23,121 nucleotides of DNA, from positions 1 through 23,121 of the forward strand of contig CADCVI010000200.1 in assembly GCA_902806105.1 (NCBI GenBank), read 5' to 3'. The notes under the pieces are model-generated. The model was not told the DNA's origin, made no database searches, and saw only the letters and a list, made by a program, of their open reading frames with translations. The DNA comes from an uncultured Rubrobacteraceae bacterium. Its GTDB lineage: Bacteria > Actinomycetota > Rubrobacteria > Rubrobacterales > Rubrobacteraceae. Shown here piece after piece: positions 1 through 7,585 of the stretch; the first letter of the stretch is position 1, and each line of letters starts with the position of its first letter. A program made the position numbers and the translations under genes.

Positions 1-624
1 CTCTTCGGTGAGCCGGAGGCGGCCTCCCAATTCGAAGGTTACCGGGAAGACACCCGGGGCGTGCGGGACCTTGCGGTCTGCACCCACGGCCGCCACGACG
101 CCTGCTGCGGCAAGTTCGGGTATCCGATCTACGAGATGTTGCGCCGCGAGCACGCGGAGCCGGGAAAGCTACGGGTCTGGCGGGCGAGCCACCTCGGCGG
201 CCACCGCTTCGCCCCGACCCTCGTAGACTATCCCGAGGGCCGCTACTGGGGCCGCCTGGAACCATGGGCCGTCGAGAAGCTCGTTTCGAGGGACGGCCCG
301 TTCCCGGAGATGGGGCGTTTTCACAGGGGCTGGAGCGGCCTGGAGAGCCGGTTCGAGCAGATCGCCGAGGGGGAGATCCTGGCGCGCGAGGGCTGGCGCT
401 GGACGGGGTACCTCAAGGAGGGCCGGCTACTCGCCGTTGACGAGGACGAGCGAAGGGCCGAGGTCCGCATCGAGTACGTGAGCCCGGACGGCGTCGTCTC
501 GGGCTCCTACGCGGCGGTAGTGGAAGAGAGCGGGAACGTCCTCACCCAGGTCGACTCCGGCCCCAAACCCCTGCAGGAATCCAGACAGTACCGCGTGAAC
601 CGGCTGGAGCATTCCCCCGCGTAG
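1..624 (+). CDS. Sucrase/ferredoxin-like protein, 5' end outside window
   Basis: The reading frame is open from the first base, so the true start lies upstream. The protein carries CTHGRHDACC (C-x-HG-x2-D-x-CC) followed by SHLGGHRFAPT, the hallmark pair of the sucrase/ferredoxin-like family (PF06999), a thioredoxin-fold group related to [2Fe-2S] ferredoxins. The two motifs would supply cysteine and histidine ligands for an Fe-S cluster; that role is known for some family members and is inferred here. A GTG at 61 could be taken as the start, but the residues before it read as typical family sequence, so a partial gene is preferred. It ends at TAG 622-624, and a promoter for the next operon follows, so it is probably a separate transcription unit. 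Its physiological substrate is unknown. Confidence 0.8.
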   Translation, partial: LFGEPEAASQFEGYREDTRGVRDLAVCTHGRHDACCGKFGYPIYEMLRREHAEPGKLRVWRASHLGGHRFAPTLVDYPEGRYWGRLEPWAVEKLVSRDGPFPEMGRFHRGWSGLESRFEQIAEGEILAREGWRWTGYLKEGRLLAVDEDERRAEVRIEYVSPDGVVSGSYAAVVEESGNVLTQVDSGPKPLQESRQYRVNRLEHSPA

Positions 625-964
625 CCCCTGAACCGTCCGAATCAGGTTCCCTGCTCGAAAATTTTGGTCCCTGATCGGGCCGTTCTGCCGCTGCGGGGAC
701 GAGCCTTGCGACGCCTCCGTGCAGGGAGCTTCGGCTTGACCGAACAATGTTGTTTCTGTTATAAGGCCGATGGAAAGTAAGAGGAGACACGAACAGGATG
801 GGGATCTCGTTCAAGGTAGCTCTCAATCGGGGACGTCCGCAACGTAACTTTGCCGGACGGTCCGGGGCCACGCGTCTCCACCTATTTTCCTATATATGCG
901 AGCAATCGTATTAATGTAATAGTCGTAGCGGGTGATCCCCAGGGAGACGGGAGGAGGAGTTCAC
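625..964 (+). promoter_or_regulatory. Promoter and long leader of the diol dehydratase operon
   Basis: This 340-bp stretch holds no gene. A sigma70-like promoter is visible: TTGACC at 736-741, an 18-bp spacer and TATAAG at 760-765. Initiation near 772 would give a leader of about 190 nt. Within the leader CCGGACGGTCCGG (853-865) can form a short hairpin, and CGTCCG just upstream could pair with CGGACG instead, so alternative folds are possible. An AT-rich patch (881-925) includes the palindrome TATTA-ATG-TAATA (909-921) and could be a second promoter or operator closer to the gene. No cobalamin riboswitch B12 box was seen. Confidence 0.55.
743..754. promoter_or_regulatory. Palindromic operator candidate inside the pdu promoter spacer
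   Basis: AACAA-TG-TTGTT is a perfect 5-2-5 inverted repeat sitting between the -35 (736-741) and -10 (760-765) hexamers. A bound protein would occlude RNA polymerase, so a repressor site is the natural reading. No regulator gene adjoins it in this window, so the cognate factor is unknown. Confidence 0.4.
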
Positions 965-2674
965 GTGCTGGTAGAGGGGCAGGGACAAGAGGTTCAGGGT
1001 AAGGGTCAGGCCAAGAGGCACAAGCGTTTCGAGGCACTGGAGAAGCGGGACGTCAATCAGGACGGTTTCGTAAAAGAGTGGCCCGAGGTAGGTCTCATCG
1101 CGATGGGCAGCCCGGAGGACCCATCGCCGAGCATCAAGATAGAGGACGGCGTGATCGTCGAGATGGACGGCGTCGCCCGCGAGGACTTCGACCTCGTCGA
1201 CGACTTCGTGGCGAGGACGGCCATAGACAACTCCATCGCCGAGGAGATGATGGCCCTCGACGCCGTCGAGATCGCCCGCAAGCTCGTGGACATAAACGTG
1301 CCTCGGGCGGACGTCTTGAGGATCTTCACGGGCCTGACGCCCGCCAAGATCGCGGCCGTCATGGACGAGATGAACGTAGTCGAGATGATGATGGGCCTGC
1401 AGAAGATGCGGGCGCGCAGGACTCCGGCGAACCAGGGCCACGTCACAAACGTGCGCGACAACCCGGTCCTGATGGCCGCCGACGCCGCCGAGGCCGGGAT
1501 GTACGGCTTCGCCGAGCTAGAAACCACCGTCGGCATGATCCGCTACGCCCCCTTCAACGCCCTGGCGCTGCTCGTCGGCGGCCAGACCGGGCGCGGCGGG
1601 ATCATCACCCAGGACGCCGTCGAGGAGGCGATGGAGCTACAGCTCGGCCTGCGCGGGCTGACGACCTACGCCGAGACCGTCTCCGTGTACGGCACCGAGG
1701 ACGCGTTCCGCGACGGCGACGATACGCCGTGGTCCAAGGCGTTGCTCGCCTCGGCCTATGCCTCGCGCGGCATCAAGATGCGGTTCACCTCGGGTACCGG
1801 CGCGGAGGTGCAGCTCGCGTCCGCCCAGGGCAAGTCCATGCTGTACCTGGAGATCAAGTGCGTCATGCTGAGCAAGGGCGTCGGCGTCCAGGGCCTGCAG
1901 AACGGCTCGATAAGCTGCATAGGCGTGCCGGCGGCGGTACCGGGCGGCATCCGGGCCGTGCTGGCCGAGAACCTCGTTACGACGTGCCTGGATCTCGAGG
2001 TCGCGTCCGGCAACGATCAGTCGTTCTCCCACTCGCCGTTCCGGCGTACGGCGCGCACGCTGATGCAGATGCTGCCGGGGACCGACCTTATCTTCTCCGG
2101 CTACAGCACCGTCCCGAACTACGACAACATGTTCGCAGGGTCCAACTTCGACTGCGACGACAACGACGACTACCTCATCATCGCGCGCGACCTGAAGACG
2201 GACGGCGGCATCGTCCCGGTCGACGAGCAGGAGGTGATAGCGGCCCGCAACAAGGCGGCGCAGGCTCTCAGGGCCGTTTTCGAGGAGCTCGACCTGCCGC
2301 GCATCACGGACGAGGAGATCGAGGCGGCGACCTACGCCCACGGCAGCAAGGACATGCCCGATCGCGACACGGTCCAGGACACCAAGGCGGCAACGAAGAT
2401 GATGGAGCGTGGCGTCACCGGGCTCGACGTCGTCAAGGCCCTGGGCAAGCGCGGGTTCAACGACGTCGCCAGCAACGTCCTGGAGATGCAGAAGCAGCGT
2501 GTCTCCGGCGACTACCTGCACACTTCGGCCATCCTGAGCCCGGACTTCAAGGTCCTCTCGGCGGTCAACGACGTTAACGACTACGAGGGGCCCGGCACGG
2601 GTTACCGCCTGCAAGGCGAGCGCTGGCAGAAGATTTCCGACATCCGCCAGGCTCTCGGCCCAGACGACATTTAG
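965..2674 (+). CDS. pduC: B12-dependent propanediol/glycerol dehydratase, large subunit
   Basis: Catalytic alpha subunit of adenosylcobalamin-dependent diol dehydratase, which converts 1,2-propanediol to propionaldehyde or glycerol to 3-hydroxypropionaldehyde by a radical mechanism. The 569-aa product closely resembles enteric PduC (about 554 aa) throughout: VNQDGFVKEW, MNVVEMMMGLQKMRARRTP, the NQGHVTNV segment with the active-site Gln and His, YAPFNALALLVG, SVYGTEDAF, GDDTPWSK, GVQGLQNGSISCIG and DYLHTSAI. The start is GTG 965, six or seven bases after a GGAGGAGGAG SD; an upstream in-frame GTG (932) would put that SD inside the gene. Relative to PduC there are about 17 extra N-terminal residues rich in Gln, Gly and basic residues. 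First gene of the operon; the medium subunit starts 17 bp downstream. Diol versus glycerol preference cannot be decided by eye. Confidence 0.95.
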   Translation: MLVEGQGQEVQGKGQAKRHKRFEALEKRDVNQDGFVKEWPEVGLIAMGSPEDPSPSIKIEDGVIVEMDGVAREDFDLVDDFVARTAIDNSIAEEMMALDAVEIARKLVDINVPRADVLRIFTGLTPAKIAAVMDEMNVVEMMMGLQKMRARRTPANQGHVTNVRDNPVLMAADAAEAGMYGFAELETTVGMIRYAPFNALALLVGGQTGRGGIITQDAVEEAMELQLGLRGLTTYAETVSVYGTEDAFRDGDDTPWSKALLASAYASRGIKMRFTSGTGAEVQLASAQGKSMLYLEIKCVMLSKGVGVQGLQNGSISCIGVPAAVPGGIRAVLAENLVTTCLDLEVASGNDQSFSHSPFRRTARTLMQMLPGTDLIFSGYSTVPNYDNMFAGSNFDCDDNDDYLIIARDLKTDGGIVPVDEQEVIAARNKAAQALRAVFEELDLPRITDEEIEAATYAHGSKDMPDRDTVQDTKAATKMMERGVTGLDVVKALGKRGFNDVASNVLEMQKQRVSGDYLHTSAILSPDFKVLSAVNDVNDYEGPGTGYRLQGERWQKISDIRQALGPDDI

Positions 2675-2691
2675 GACAAGGAGCCAGAAGC

Positions 2692-3282
2692 ATGTCCGAA
2701 GCGGCAGCAACTCAGCAGGTCGTGAAGGAAATGGAGTTCGAAGAGCAGGGCGAGGCAAAACGCGGCTCCGCGCCCGACGAGGTAGTCATCGCGATCTCCC
2801 CCGCGTTCGGGGATCAGATGCACATGCAGACGCTCACGCAGATACCCCATGCCGCCATTCTGCGCGAGCTTTTCGCGGGTCTCGAAGAGGAAGGCGTAAA
2901 GGGGCGCGTGGTCCGCGTCTGGCGCTCCGCCGACCTGGCGGCCATCGGTTTCGACGGCGCCAAGCTGAGCGGCTCGGGGATCTCCATCAGCATCCAGTCG
3001 CGCGGGACCACCCTTATTCACCAGCGCGACCTCGTCCCGCTGGCGCCGATGGAGCTGTTCCCGCAGGCGCCGAGCATCGACCTGCCAACCTACCGGCACA
3101 TCGCCAGGAACGCGGCGCAGTACGCCAAGGGCGACTCGCCCTCGCCGGTCCCACAGGTCAACGACCCGATGGCCCGTCCCAAGTGGCAGGCCATCTCCTC
3201 CGTGTTCCACATCCGAGAGACCGAGTTCGTGAAGCCGGACGAGAAGCCGGTCGAGCTCGGCGTAAACTTCAAAGGGAGATAG
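2692..3282 (+). CDS. pduD: Diol/glycerol dehydratase, medium subunit
   Basis: Beta subunit of the (alpha-beta-gamma)2 dehydratase; it contacts the lower face of adenosylcobalamin and is required for cofactor binding. The 196-aa product matches PduD from about residue 24 on: DEVVIAISPAFG, ILRELFAGLEEEGVKGRV, LSGSGISISIQSRGTTLIH, LFPQAP, and NAAQYAKGDSPSPVPQVND followed by MARPKWQA. The N-terminal region is short: enteric PduD (about 224 aa) carries an amphipathic extension there that directs it into the microcompartment, and most of that extension is absent. ATG 2692 has an upstream AAGGAG. It lies 17 bp after pduC and 6 bp before pduE, so co-translation is expected. Confidence 0.94.
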   Translation: MSEAAATQQVVKEMEFEEQGEAKRGSAPDEVVIAISPAFGDQMHMQTLTQIPHAAILRELFAGLEEEGVKGRVVRVWRSADLAAIGFDGAKLSGSGISISIQSRGTTLIHQRDLVPLAPMELFPQAPSIDLPTYRHIARNAAQYAKGDSPSPVPQVNDPMARPKWQAISSVFHIRETEFVKPDEKPVELGVNFKGR

Positions 3283-3288
3283 ATCTAC

Positions 3289-3756
3289 GTGGCCGAGAAG
3301 CTTCACTACAAGGAAGATTATCCCCTCTCCGAGAAACGTCCGGACCTTGTGCGGACGGTAAAAGACAGGCCCCTCGACCAGATCACCCTGGAGGCGGTGA
3401 TGAACGGCGAGGTCGAGGCTGACGAGATCCGGGTCACCCCGCAGATTCTGGAGTACCAGGCCCAGATCGCCGAGAGCATCGGCCGCCCCCAGCTTGCCGG
3501 CAACCTGCGACGGGCCGCCGAGCTGACCAGGGTGCCCGACGAGCGCATCCTGGAGATCTACAACGCCATGCGCCCGAACATGTCCACGAAGGACGAGCTT
3601 TCCGCCATCGCGGACGAGCTCGAGAACGAGTACGAGGCGAAGATCAACGCGGACCTCGTCCGGGAAGCGGCCGACGTGTACGAGAGGCGCGGCCGTCTGA
3701 GGCGGCCGGACGAAGACGAGTCGGATGCGCAGCTTAGAGAGATAAGCGACGACTGA
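3289..3756 (+). CDS. pduE: Diol/glycerol dehydratase, small subunit
   Basis: Gamma subunit of the dehydratase. The 155-aa product has the family core: DYPLSEKRPDLV, the DEIRVTPQIL segment, LRRAAELTRVPDERILEIYN and the DELENEYEAKI region. It begins about 32 residues later than enteric PduE, whose N-terminal extension lowers solubility and aids encapsulation, and it ends in an acidic tail (DEDESDAQLREISDD) that PduE does not have. GTG 3289 follows AAAGGGAG. The stop TGA 3754-3756 is directly followed by an in-frame GTG that opens a 25-codon ORF, so readthrough would add 25 residues; termination here is the simpler reading. Confidence 0.92.
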   Translation: MAEKLHYKEDYPLSEKRPDLVRTVKDRPLDQITLEAVMNGEVEADEIRVTPQILEYQAQIAESIGRPQLAGNLRRAAELTRVPDERILEIYNAMRPNMSTKDELSAIADELENEYEAKINADLVREAADVYERRGRLRRPDEDESDAQLREISDD

Positions 3757-3834
3757 GTGGCTAGCAAAGACGGAGGAACGAGCAGCGGACGGCCCGGCGT
3801 AGCGCCCGGGCCGTCGCAGCGAGTCGCTCCATGA
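3757..3834 (+). CDS. 25-codon micro-ORF bridging small subunit and reactivase
   Basis: GTG 3757 directly follows the pduE stop (TGAGTG) and the ORF ends at TGA 3832-3834, overlapping the reactivase start as ATGA. It thus spans the 74-nt gap exactly, and both junctions are classic termination-reinitiation arrangements. The peptide starts MASKDGGTSSG and is rich in Gly, Ser and Pro; no family is recognised. It lacks a good SD of its own, so it would depend on ribosomes leaving pduE. A strong GGAGGA (3772-3777) lies inside it, far from any start. The likely role is translational coupling to the reactivase rather than a functional peptide; it could also be chance. Confidence 0.4.
   Translation: MASKDGGTSSGRPGVAPGPSQRVAP
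3788..3815 (+). other. Perfect 10-bp hairpin before the reactivase gene
   Basis: GACGGCCCGG (3788-3797) pairs perfectly with CCGGGCCGTC (3806-3815) across an 8-nt loop. No T-run follows, so it is not a standard terminator. A second small inverted repeat, AGCG-AGT-CGCT (3818-3828), ends two bases before ATG 3831. Together they separate the GGAGGA at 3772-3777 from the start codon. Folding both would shorten the effective distance to about 14 nt, so the structure could either loop out the gap or tune expression of reactivase relative to dehydratase. Confidence 0.5.
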
Positions 3835-5672
3835 GCATTATCGTCGGCGTAGACATAGGCAACTCGACCACCGAGGCGGCCATCGCAAGGATTCGGGAAG
3901 ACGGCTCCCCCGAGTTCCTGTCCTCCGGCACCACCATGACGACCGGCATCAAGGGTACCGTGGAGAACATCCCCGGCGTCGTCGAGGTGCTGGAGGAGGC
4001 GACGGAGGCGGCCGGCATCGGCATATCGGACCTCGACCTCGTGTTGCTGAACGAGGCGACCCCGGTCATCGGCGACGTCGCGATGGAGACGGTCACCGAG
4101 ACCATCGTCACCGAGTCCTCGATGGTGGGCCACAACCCCAGCTCTCCGGGCGGGAAGGGCATCGGCGTCGGCCGGACGGTCCACATCCGCGACCTGGAGG
4201 ATGGGAAAGCCGAGGCGCCGGACGAGCCGGTAATAGTCGTGGTCCCGCAAGAGTACGACTTCGAGGTGGCGGCCGGGATCATCGGGCGCGCCCTGGAGGC
4301 GGGGGTAGAGGTACGGGCCGGCATCGTGCAGGGAAACGACGGCGTCCTGATTTCTAACCGCCTCCCCTCCCCCTTGCCGTTCGTGGACGAGGTAGCGCAC
4401 GTGGACAAGGTGCCGCTGAACATGCTGGCGGCCGTCGAGGTGGCGCCGCAGGGGCAGGGGGTGCGACAGCTCAGCAACCCGTACGGGATCGCCACGCTGT
4501 TCTCGCTCTCCCCCGAGGAGACGGGGCACGTGATCCCGATCTCCAAGGCGCTCGTCGGGCTCCGCTCGGCGGTCGTGATCCGCACTCCGGCCGGGGACGT
4601 GCAGAGCAAGCAGATCCCCGCGGGCTCCATCAGGTTTATCGGGGAGAACCAGAGCCTCACCGTCGAGCTGGAGCACGGCGCCGACGCGATCATGGAGACC
4701 CTGGCCCGGGCCCAGCCCCTCTCGGACGTCAGGGGCGAGTCGGGGACGAACGTCGGGGGCATGATCGAGAACGTCCGCCAGACGATGGCCGACGTGACCG
4801 AGAAGCCGCTGTCCGAGGTGAACATCCACGACGTCCTGGCGGTTGACTGCCTCGTGCCGCAGCAGGTGGTGGGCGGGGTCGCCGACGAGTTCTCCATCGA
4901 GAGCGCGACGGGGCTCGCGATCATGGTCGACACCGACCGGCTGCTCATGGAGCGGGTCGCCGATACGCTCTCCGAGAAGATCGGCGTCCAGGTCGAGCTG
5001 GGTGGGGTCGAGGCGAACACGGCGATCATGGGAGCCCTGACCACGCCGGGGATCGACGTGCCGGTGGCGATCATCGACGGCGGGGCGGGCTCGACGGACG
5101 GCGCCGAGCTCCAGAAGGGGAAGCCCGTGGAGCACGTCCACCTCGCGGGGGCCGGGAACATGGTGACCCTCCTCATAAAGAACGAGCTCGGCCTGGATCG
5201 CTTCGACGTGGCCGAGCAGATCAAGATCCACCCGCTCGCCAAGGTCGAGAGCCTCTTCCACATCCGCCACGAGGACAACGGGGTGCAGTTTTTCGAGGAC
5301 CCGCTCGAAGCGAACCTCTTCGCCCGCGTCGTCCTGGTGACGGACAACGGCCTCGTCCCCATAGACACGAAGCACACGCTGGATCGCATCAGGACGGTGC
5401 GCCAGGAGGCGAAGCGCAAGGTGCTGTTACGCAACAGCCTCAGGGTCCTGCGCCACATCTCCCCATCCGGCAACATCCGCTTCCTGAACTTCGTCGCCAT
5501 CGTCGGCCGCCTCGGGCTCGACTTCGAGCTGCCGCAGATGCTGATGAACGAGCTGAGCAACTTCGGCATCGTCGTCGGCGTCGCCAACGTGCGCGGGGAG
5601 CTCGGCCCGACGAACGCGGTCGCCACGGGCCTCATCATCAACTACTGCCAGCGGCAGGATACCTCCGAGTGA
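3831..5672 (+). CDS. ddrA: Diol dehydratase-reactivating factor, large subunit
   Basis: ATP-dependent chaperone-like factor that releases damaged cobalamin from inactivated dehydratase so intact coenzyme can bind. The 613-aa product (enteric PduG/DdrA about 610) has an actin/Hsp70-type ATPase fold: VGVDIGNSTTE (residues 5-14) is the first phosphate loop, and DGGAGSTD (416-423) the second. Other family stretches include VDCLVPQQVVGGVADEFSIE and RNSLRVLRHISPSG. ATG 3831 has no adjacent SD; upstream codons in frame contain no start, so initiation probably depends on coupling to the micro-ORF (ATGA overlap). It ends in a GTGA overlap with the small subunit gene. Suicide inactivation by glycerol is known for this enzyme class, which explains why the reactivase sits in the operon. 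Confidence 0.94.
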   Translation: MSIIVGVDIGNSTTEAAIARIREDGSPEFLSSGTTMTTGIKGTVENIPGVVEVLEEATEAAGIGISDLDLVLLNEATPVIGDVAMETVTETIVTESSMVGHNPSSPGGKGIGVGRTVHIRDLEDGKAEAPDEPVIVVVPQEYDFEVAAGIIGRALEAGVEVRAGIVQGNDGVLISNRLPSPLPFVDEVAHVDKVPLNMLAAVEVAPQGQGVRQLSNPYGIATLFSLSPEETGHVIPISKALVGLRSAVVIRTPAGDVQSKQIPAGSIRFIGENQSLTVELEHGADAIMETLARAQPLSDVRGESGTNVGGMIENVRQTMADVTEKPLSEVNIHDVLAVDCLVPQQVVGGVADEFSIESATGLAIMVDTDRLLMERVADTLSEKIGVQVELGGVEANTAIMGALTTPGIDVPVAIIDGGAGSTDGAELQKGKPVEHVHLAGAGNMVTLLIKNELGLDRFDVAEQIKIHPLAKVESLFHIRHEDNGVQFFEDPLEANLFARVVLVTDNGLVPIDTKHTLDRIRTVRQEAKRKVLLRNSLRVLRHISPSGNIRFLNFVAIVGRLGLDFELPQMLMNELSNFGIVVGVANVRGELGPTNAVATGLIINYCQRQDTSE

Positions 5673-6028
5673 CGCCGGAAGGCCCCGAGAAACCGACGAT
5701 CCACGTGAGCCTGGGCCGCGACGTGGACGAGAGCTTCTACAAGTGGATCTCCGTCGGCGCCGAGGAAGAGGGTATCCCCTGCCGCCTCACGCCCGCCGAA
5801 GAGGCCGACGCCGTCGCCCTCGCCTACGAAGCCGCCGGAAACTCGCGCCTGGGCGTCGGCGTGGGCGTGGCCTCGGGACGGGTAGCCGTCCACGAGCGTC
5901 ACATGCCCGCCGCCCACCCCGTGGTCGCGAACTCGTTGGACGACGACGCCAAGCAAGCCTGCCGAACGGCCGGCTCGAACGCGGCGCGGCTCGTTATAGG
6001 CGTGCCCCTCCAGGTCGAGGAATCCTGA
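5669..6028 (+). CDS. ddrB: Diol dehydratase-reactivating factor, small subunit
   Basis: Partner of DdrA; resembles the dehydratase beta subunit and swaps with it during reactivation. The 119-aa product matches the PduH/DdrB family (about 116 aa): IHVSLGRDVDESFYKWISVGAEEEGIPC near the N-terminus (quoted in pieces: IHVSLGRDV, KWISVGAEEEGIPCR), then SRLGVGVGVASGRVAVHE and LDDDAKQACRTAGSNAARL. GTG 5669 overlaps the ddrA stop as GTGA, so translation is coupled and the two subunits are likely made in fixed ratio. A 94-bp gap follows before the next gene, with no clear terminator. Confidence 0.92.
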   Translation: MTPEGPEKPTIHVSLGRDVDESFYKWISVGAEEEGIPCRLTPAEEADAVALAYEAAGNSRLGVGVGVASGRVAVHERHMPAAHPVVANSLDDDAKQACRTAGSNAARLVIGVPLQVEES

Positions 6029-6122
6029 CCGCGAACGGCCCCGTACGATGCAGTAGCGTCCCGAAGCGCGAAGATGGGAGACGCACCGAGCCTCCGCCTC
6101 CGAGCAGCTTCCGGAGAGACGG

Positions 6123-6488
6123 GTGAGCGGGCCCCGGCCGGGGCAGAGCGTCGGGGCGTGGTCGAGGGCGGGAGAGCCCCTCGGCCGGGCGGCGCCCCCG
6201 CGGGAGGCCGAAGGGAAGCTTGAAGGTTACGCCTACCTCTCGGTGAGCCGGGGCACGGGGGAGCACGGGACGCGCTTCACGCTCCACGCCTTCGACGGGG
6301 GCTACCGGGTCCTCGTGGAGAGCTGGGGAGACGGGGAGGATCGGGCGGTCTGGCTGGCGCCGGCGGACGAGGAGGAAGAGTCGTACATCGGCCTCTTCTC
6401 GGAGGAGGAGGTCCGCGAGAGGTTCCCCTACCTGCTCGCCGCCCTCGAGATGCCCGACGGGGTCGAGATTCGCGAGGGCGGTGCGTGA
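6123..6488 (+). CDS. Unknown 121-aa acidic protein in the B12 locus
   Basis: No family is recognised. GTG 6123 is preceded by a good SD (CGGAGAGA, about 5 nt away). The N-terminal third is Gly/Pro/Arg rich and probably disordered. From about residue 38 a compact beta-rich domain can be inferred (YAYLSVSRGTGEHGTRFTLHAFDGGYRVLV), then an acidic segment (PADEEEESYIGLFSEEEV) and a C-terminal helix. There is no signal peptide or membrane segment. A shorter start at GTG 6243 is possible but has a weaker SD. It lies between the reactivase and the threonine kinase on the same strand, so a link to diol dehydratase or cobalamin assimilation is possible, but this is only guilt by position. Confidence 0.65.
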   Translation: MSGPRPGQSVGAWSRAGEPLGRAAPPREAEGKLEGYAYLSVSRGTGEHGTRFTLHAFDGGYRVLVESWGDGEDRAVWLAPADEEEESYIGLFSEEEVRERFPYLLAALEMPDGVEIREGGA

Positions 6489-6664
6489 AGGGGCAGGGGG
6501 AGTAACGTGACCGGGTGCGTCTTGCGGGCTAGTCGGGGGTTGGTACCGTTAACGGCGCGGTTCGGAGCCGTCGCTCGCCAAGGTAACTTCGAGCATCTTG
6601 CGTTCGGGGATAGCTCCCGCCACAGGCAGAACCGTAGGTCTCTGGACGCGTCGCGAGGTGGCGC

Positions 6665-7585
6665 GTGAGCGGTGGCGTGCGTAGCCGTACGTCGCGGGAC
6701 CGGGCGGCGGGATGGGGGGAGGGGGTCGGAAGGTGCTTCGGCACGTTCGGAGAGCTCCTGCAAGGAACGCTGCCGGACCGGGGGCGAGGGTTCCTGGTTA
6801 CCCTGCCGATCTCCCGGTACTCCACAGCCCGTTTCGCCGTCTCCTCCGGGTCCCGTGAGGTACGCGTCCACCCCTCGGGCAAGGAGAAGTCGAGGCGGCT
6901 GGCGGAGAAGCTGGTCCGCGTGCTGTCGCCGGGGCACGGCGGCTCCCTGCACATCCGGAGCGAGCTGCCGACGGGCAAGGGCTGCGGGAGCTCTTCGGCC
7001 GACATGGTCGCCACGGCGAGGGCCGTCCAGTCGGCCCTGGGAGCCGCCGTCTCTCGTGCCTTTCTGGCGCGGGAGATGGTCAGCATAGAGCCCTCGGACG
7101 GCGTGATGTACCCGGGGATCGTCTCCTTCTACCACCGCGAGGGGAGGCTCAGGCGTTTCCTGGGGGGCCTGCCCTCCCTCACCGTCGTCGGCCTCGACGA
7201 GGGCGGGCGGGTGGACACCGTCGAGTTCAACCAGCGGCCTGGCTCGTCTGACCGGGCTCGAAGCGCGGAGTACGAGTTCCTGCTGACGGGTATGGAGCGG
7301 GCCGTCGCGCGGGGCGACCTCAGGACGGTCGGTGAGATCTCCACGCGCAGCGCCATCCTGAACCAGGAGCTTCTACCGAAGACCCACCTCGAACCCTTGC
7401 TGGAGATGAGCCGCCGGTACGGCGCGCTCGGCGTGGTGGCGGCCCACAGCGGCACCTACCTCGGCCTGCTCCTCGCCCCCTGGTCCTCCGGCAACCCCGA
7501 AACCGTGGCGGCCGTCGCGGCCGAGCTTTCACGTTACGGGATGGGCGTCAGCGTCCACCGTACCCCCGATTTCCGGAACCCGTAG
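6665..7585 (+). CDS. pduX: L-threonine kinase, PduX type (GHMP kinase)
   Basis: GHMP-family kinase that phosphorylates L-threonine; the product is decarboxylated to aminopropanol phosphate, the linker of adenosylcobalamin, so it acts in de novo synthesis and cobinamide salvage. The 306-aa protein has FGTFGELLQG (residues 25-34), as in PduX, and the glycine-rich ATP loop LPTGKGCGSSSADMVA (101-116); a C-terminal GALGVVAAHSGTYLGLLLAP segment resembles GHMP motif 3. GTG 6665 has a GAGGTGG SD a few bases upstream; the first 20 residues are outside the conserved domain. It follows the dehydratase operon on the same strand after a 176-bp gap, mirroring the enteric pdu locus, where pduX accompanies pduCDEGH. 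The gap holds no recognisable riboswitch. Confidence 0.88.
   Translation: MSGGVRSRTSRDRAAGWGEGVGRCFGTFGELLQGTLPDRGRGFLVTLPISRYSTARFAVSSGSREVRVHPSGKEKSRRLAEKLVRVLSPGHGGSLHIRSELPTGKGCGSSSADMVATARAVQSALGAAVSRAFLAREMVSIEPSDGVMYPGIVSFYHREGRLRRFLGGLPSLTVVGLDEGGRVDTVEFNQRPGSSDRARSAEYEFLLTGMERAVARGDLRTVGEISTRSAILNQELLPKTHLEPLLEMSRRYGALGVVAAHSGTYLGLLLAPWSSGNPETVAAVAAELSRYGMGVSVHRTPDFRNP

Noticed and set aside
1078..2758. Long open frames overlapping pduC on both strands
   Set aside because: Arg/Ala/Gly-rich composition and full overlap with a highly conserved gene; shadows of GC-rich coding sequence. The same applies to the long antisense frames across 3558-5641, 16859-18766 and 19428-21710.
3788..3815. 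Rho-independent terminator after pduE
   Set aside because: No T-run follows and the operon plainly continues into the reactivase genes.
6489..6664. Possible cobalamin riboswitch before pduX (CCCGCCACAGGC resembles a conserved riboswitch segment; AGGTCTCTGG resembles a B12 box on the other strand)
   Set aside because: The pieces are on different strands and in the wrong order, and the conserved core elements are missing.
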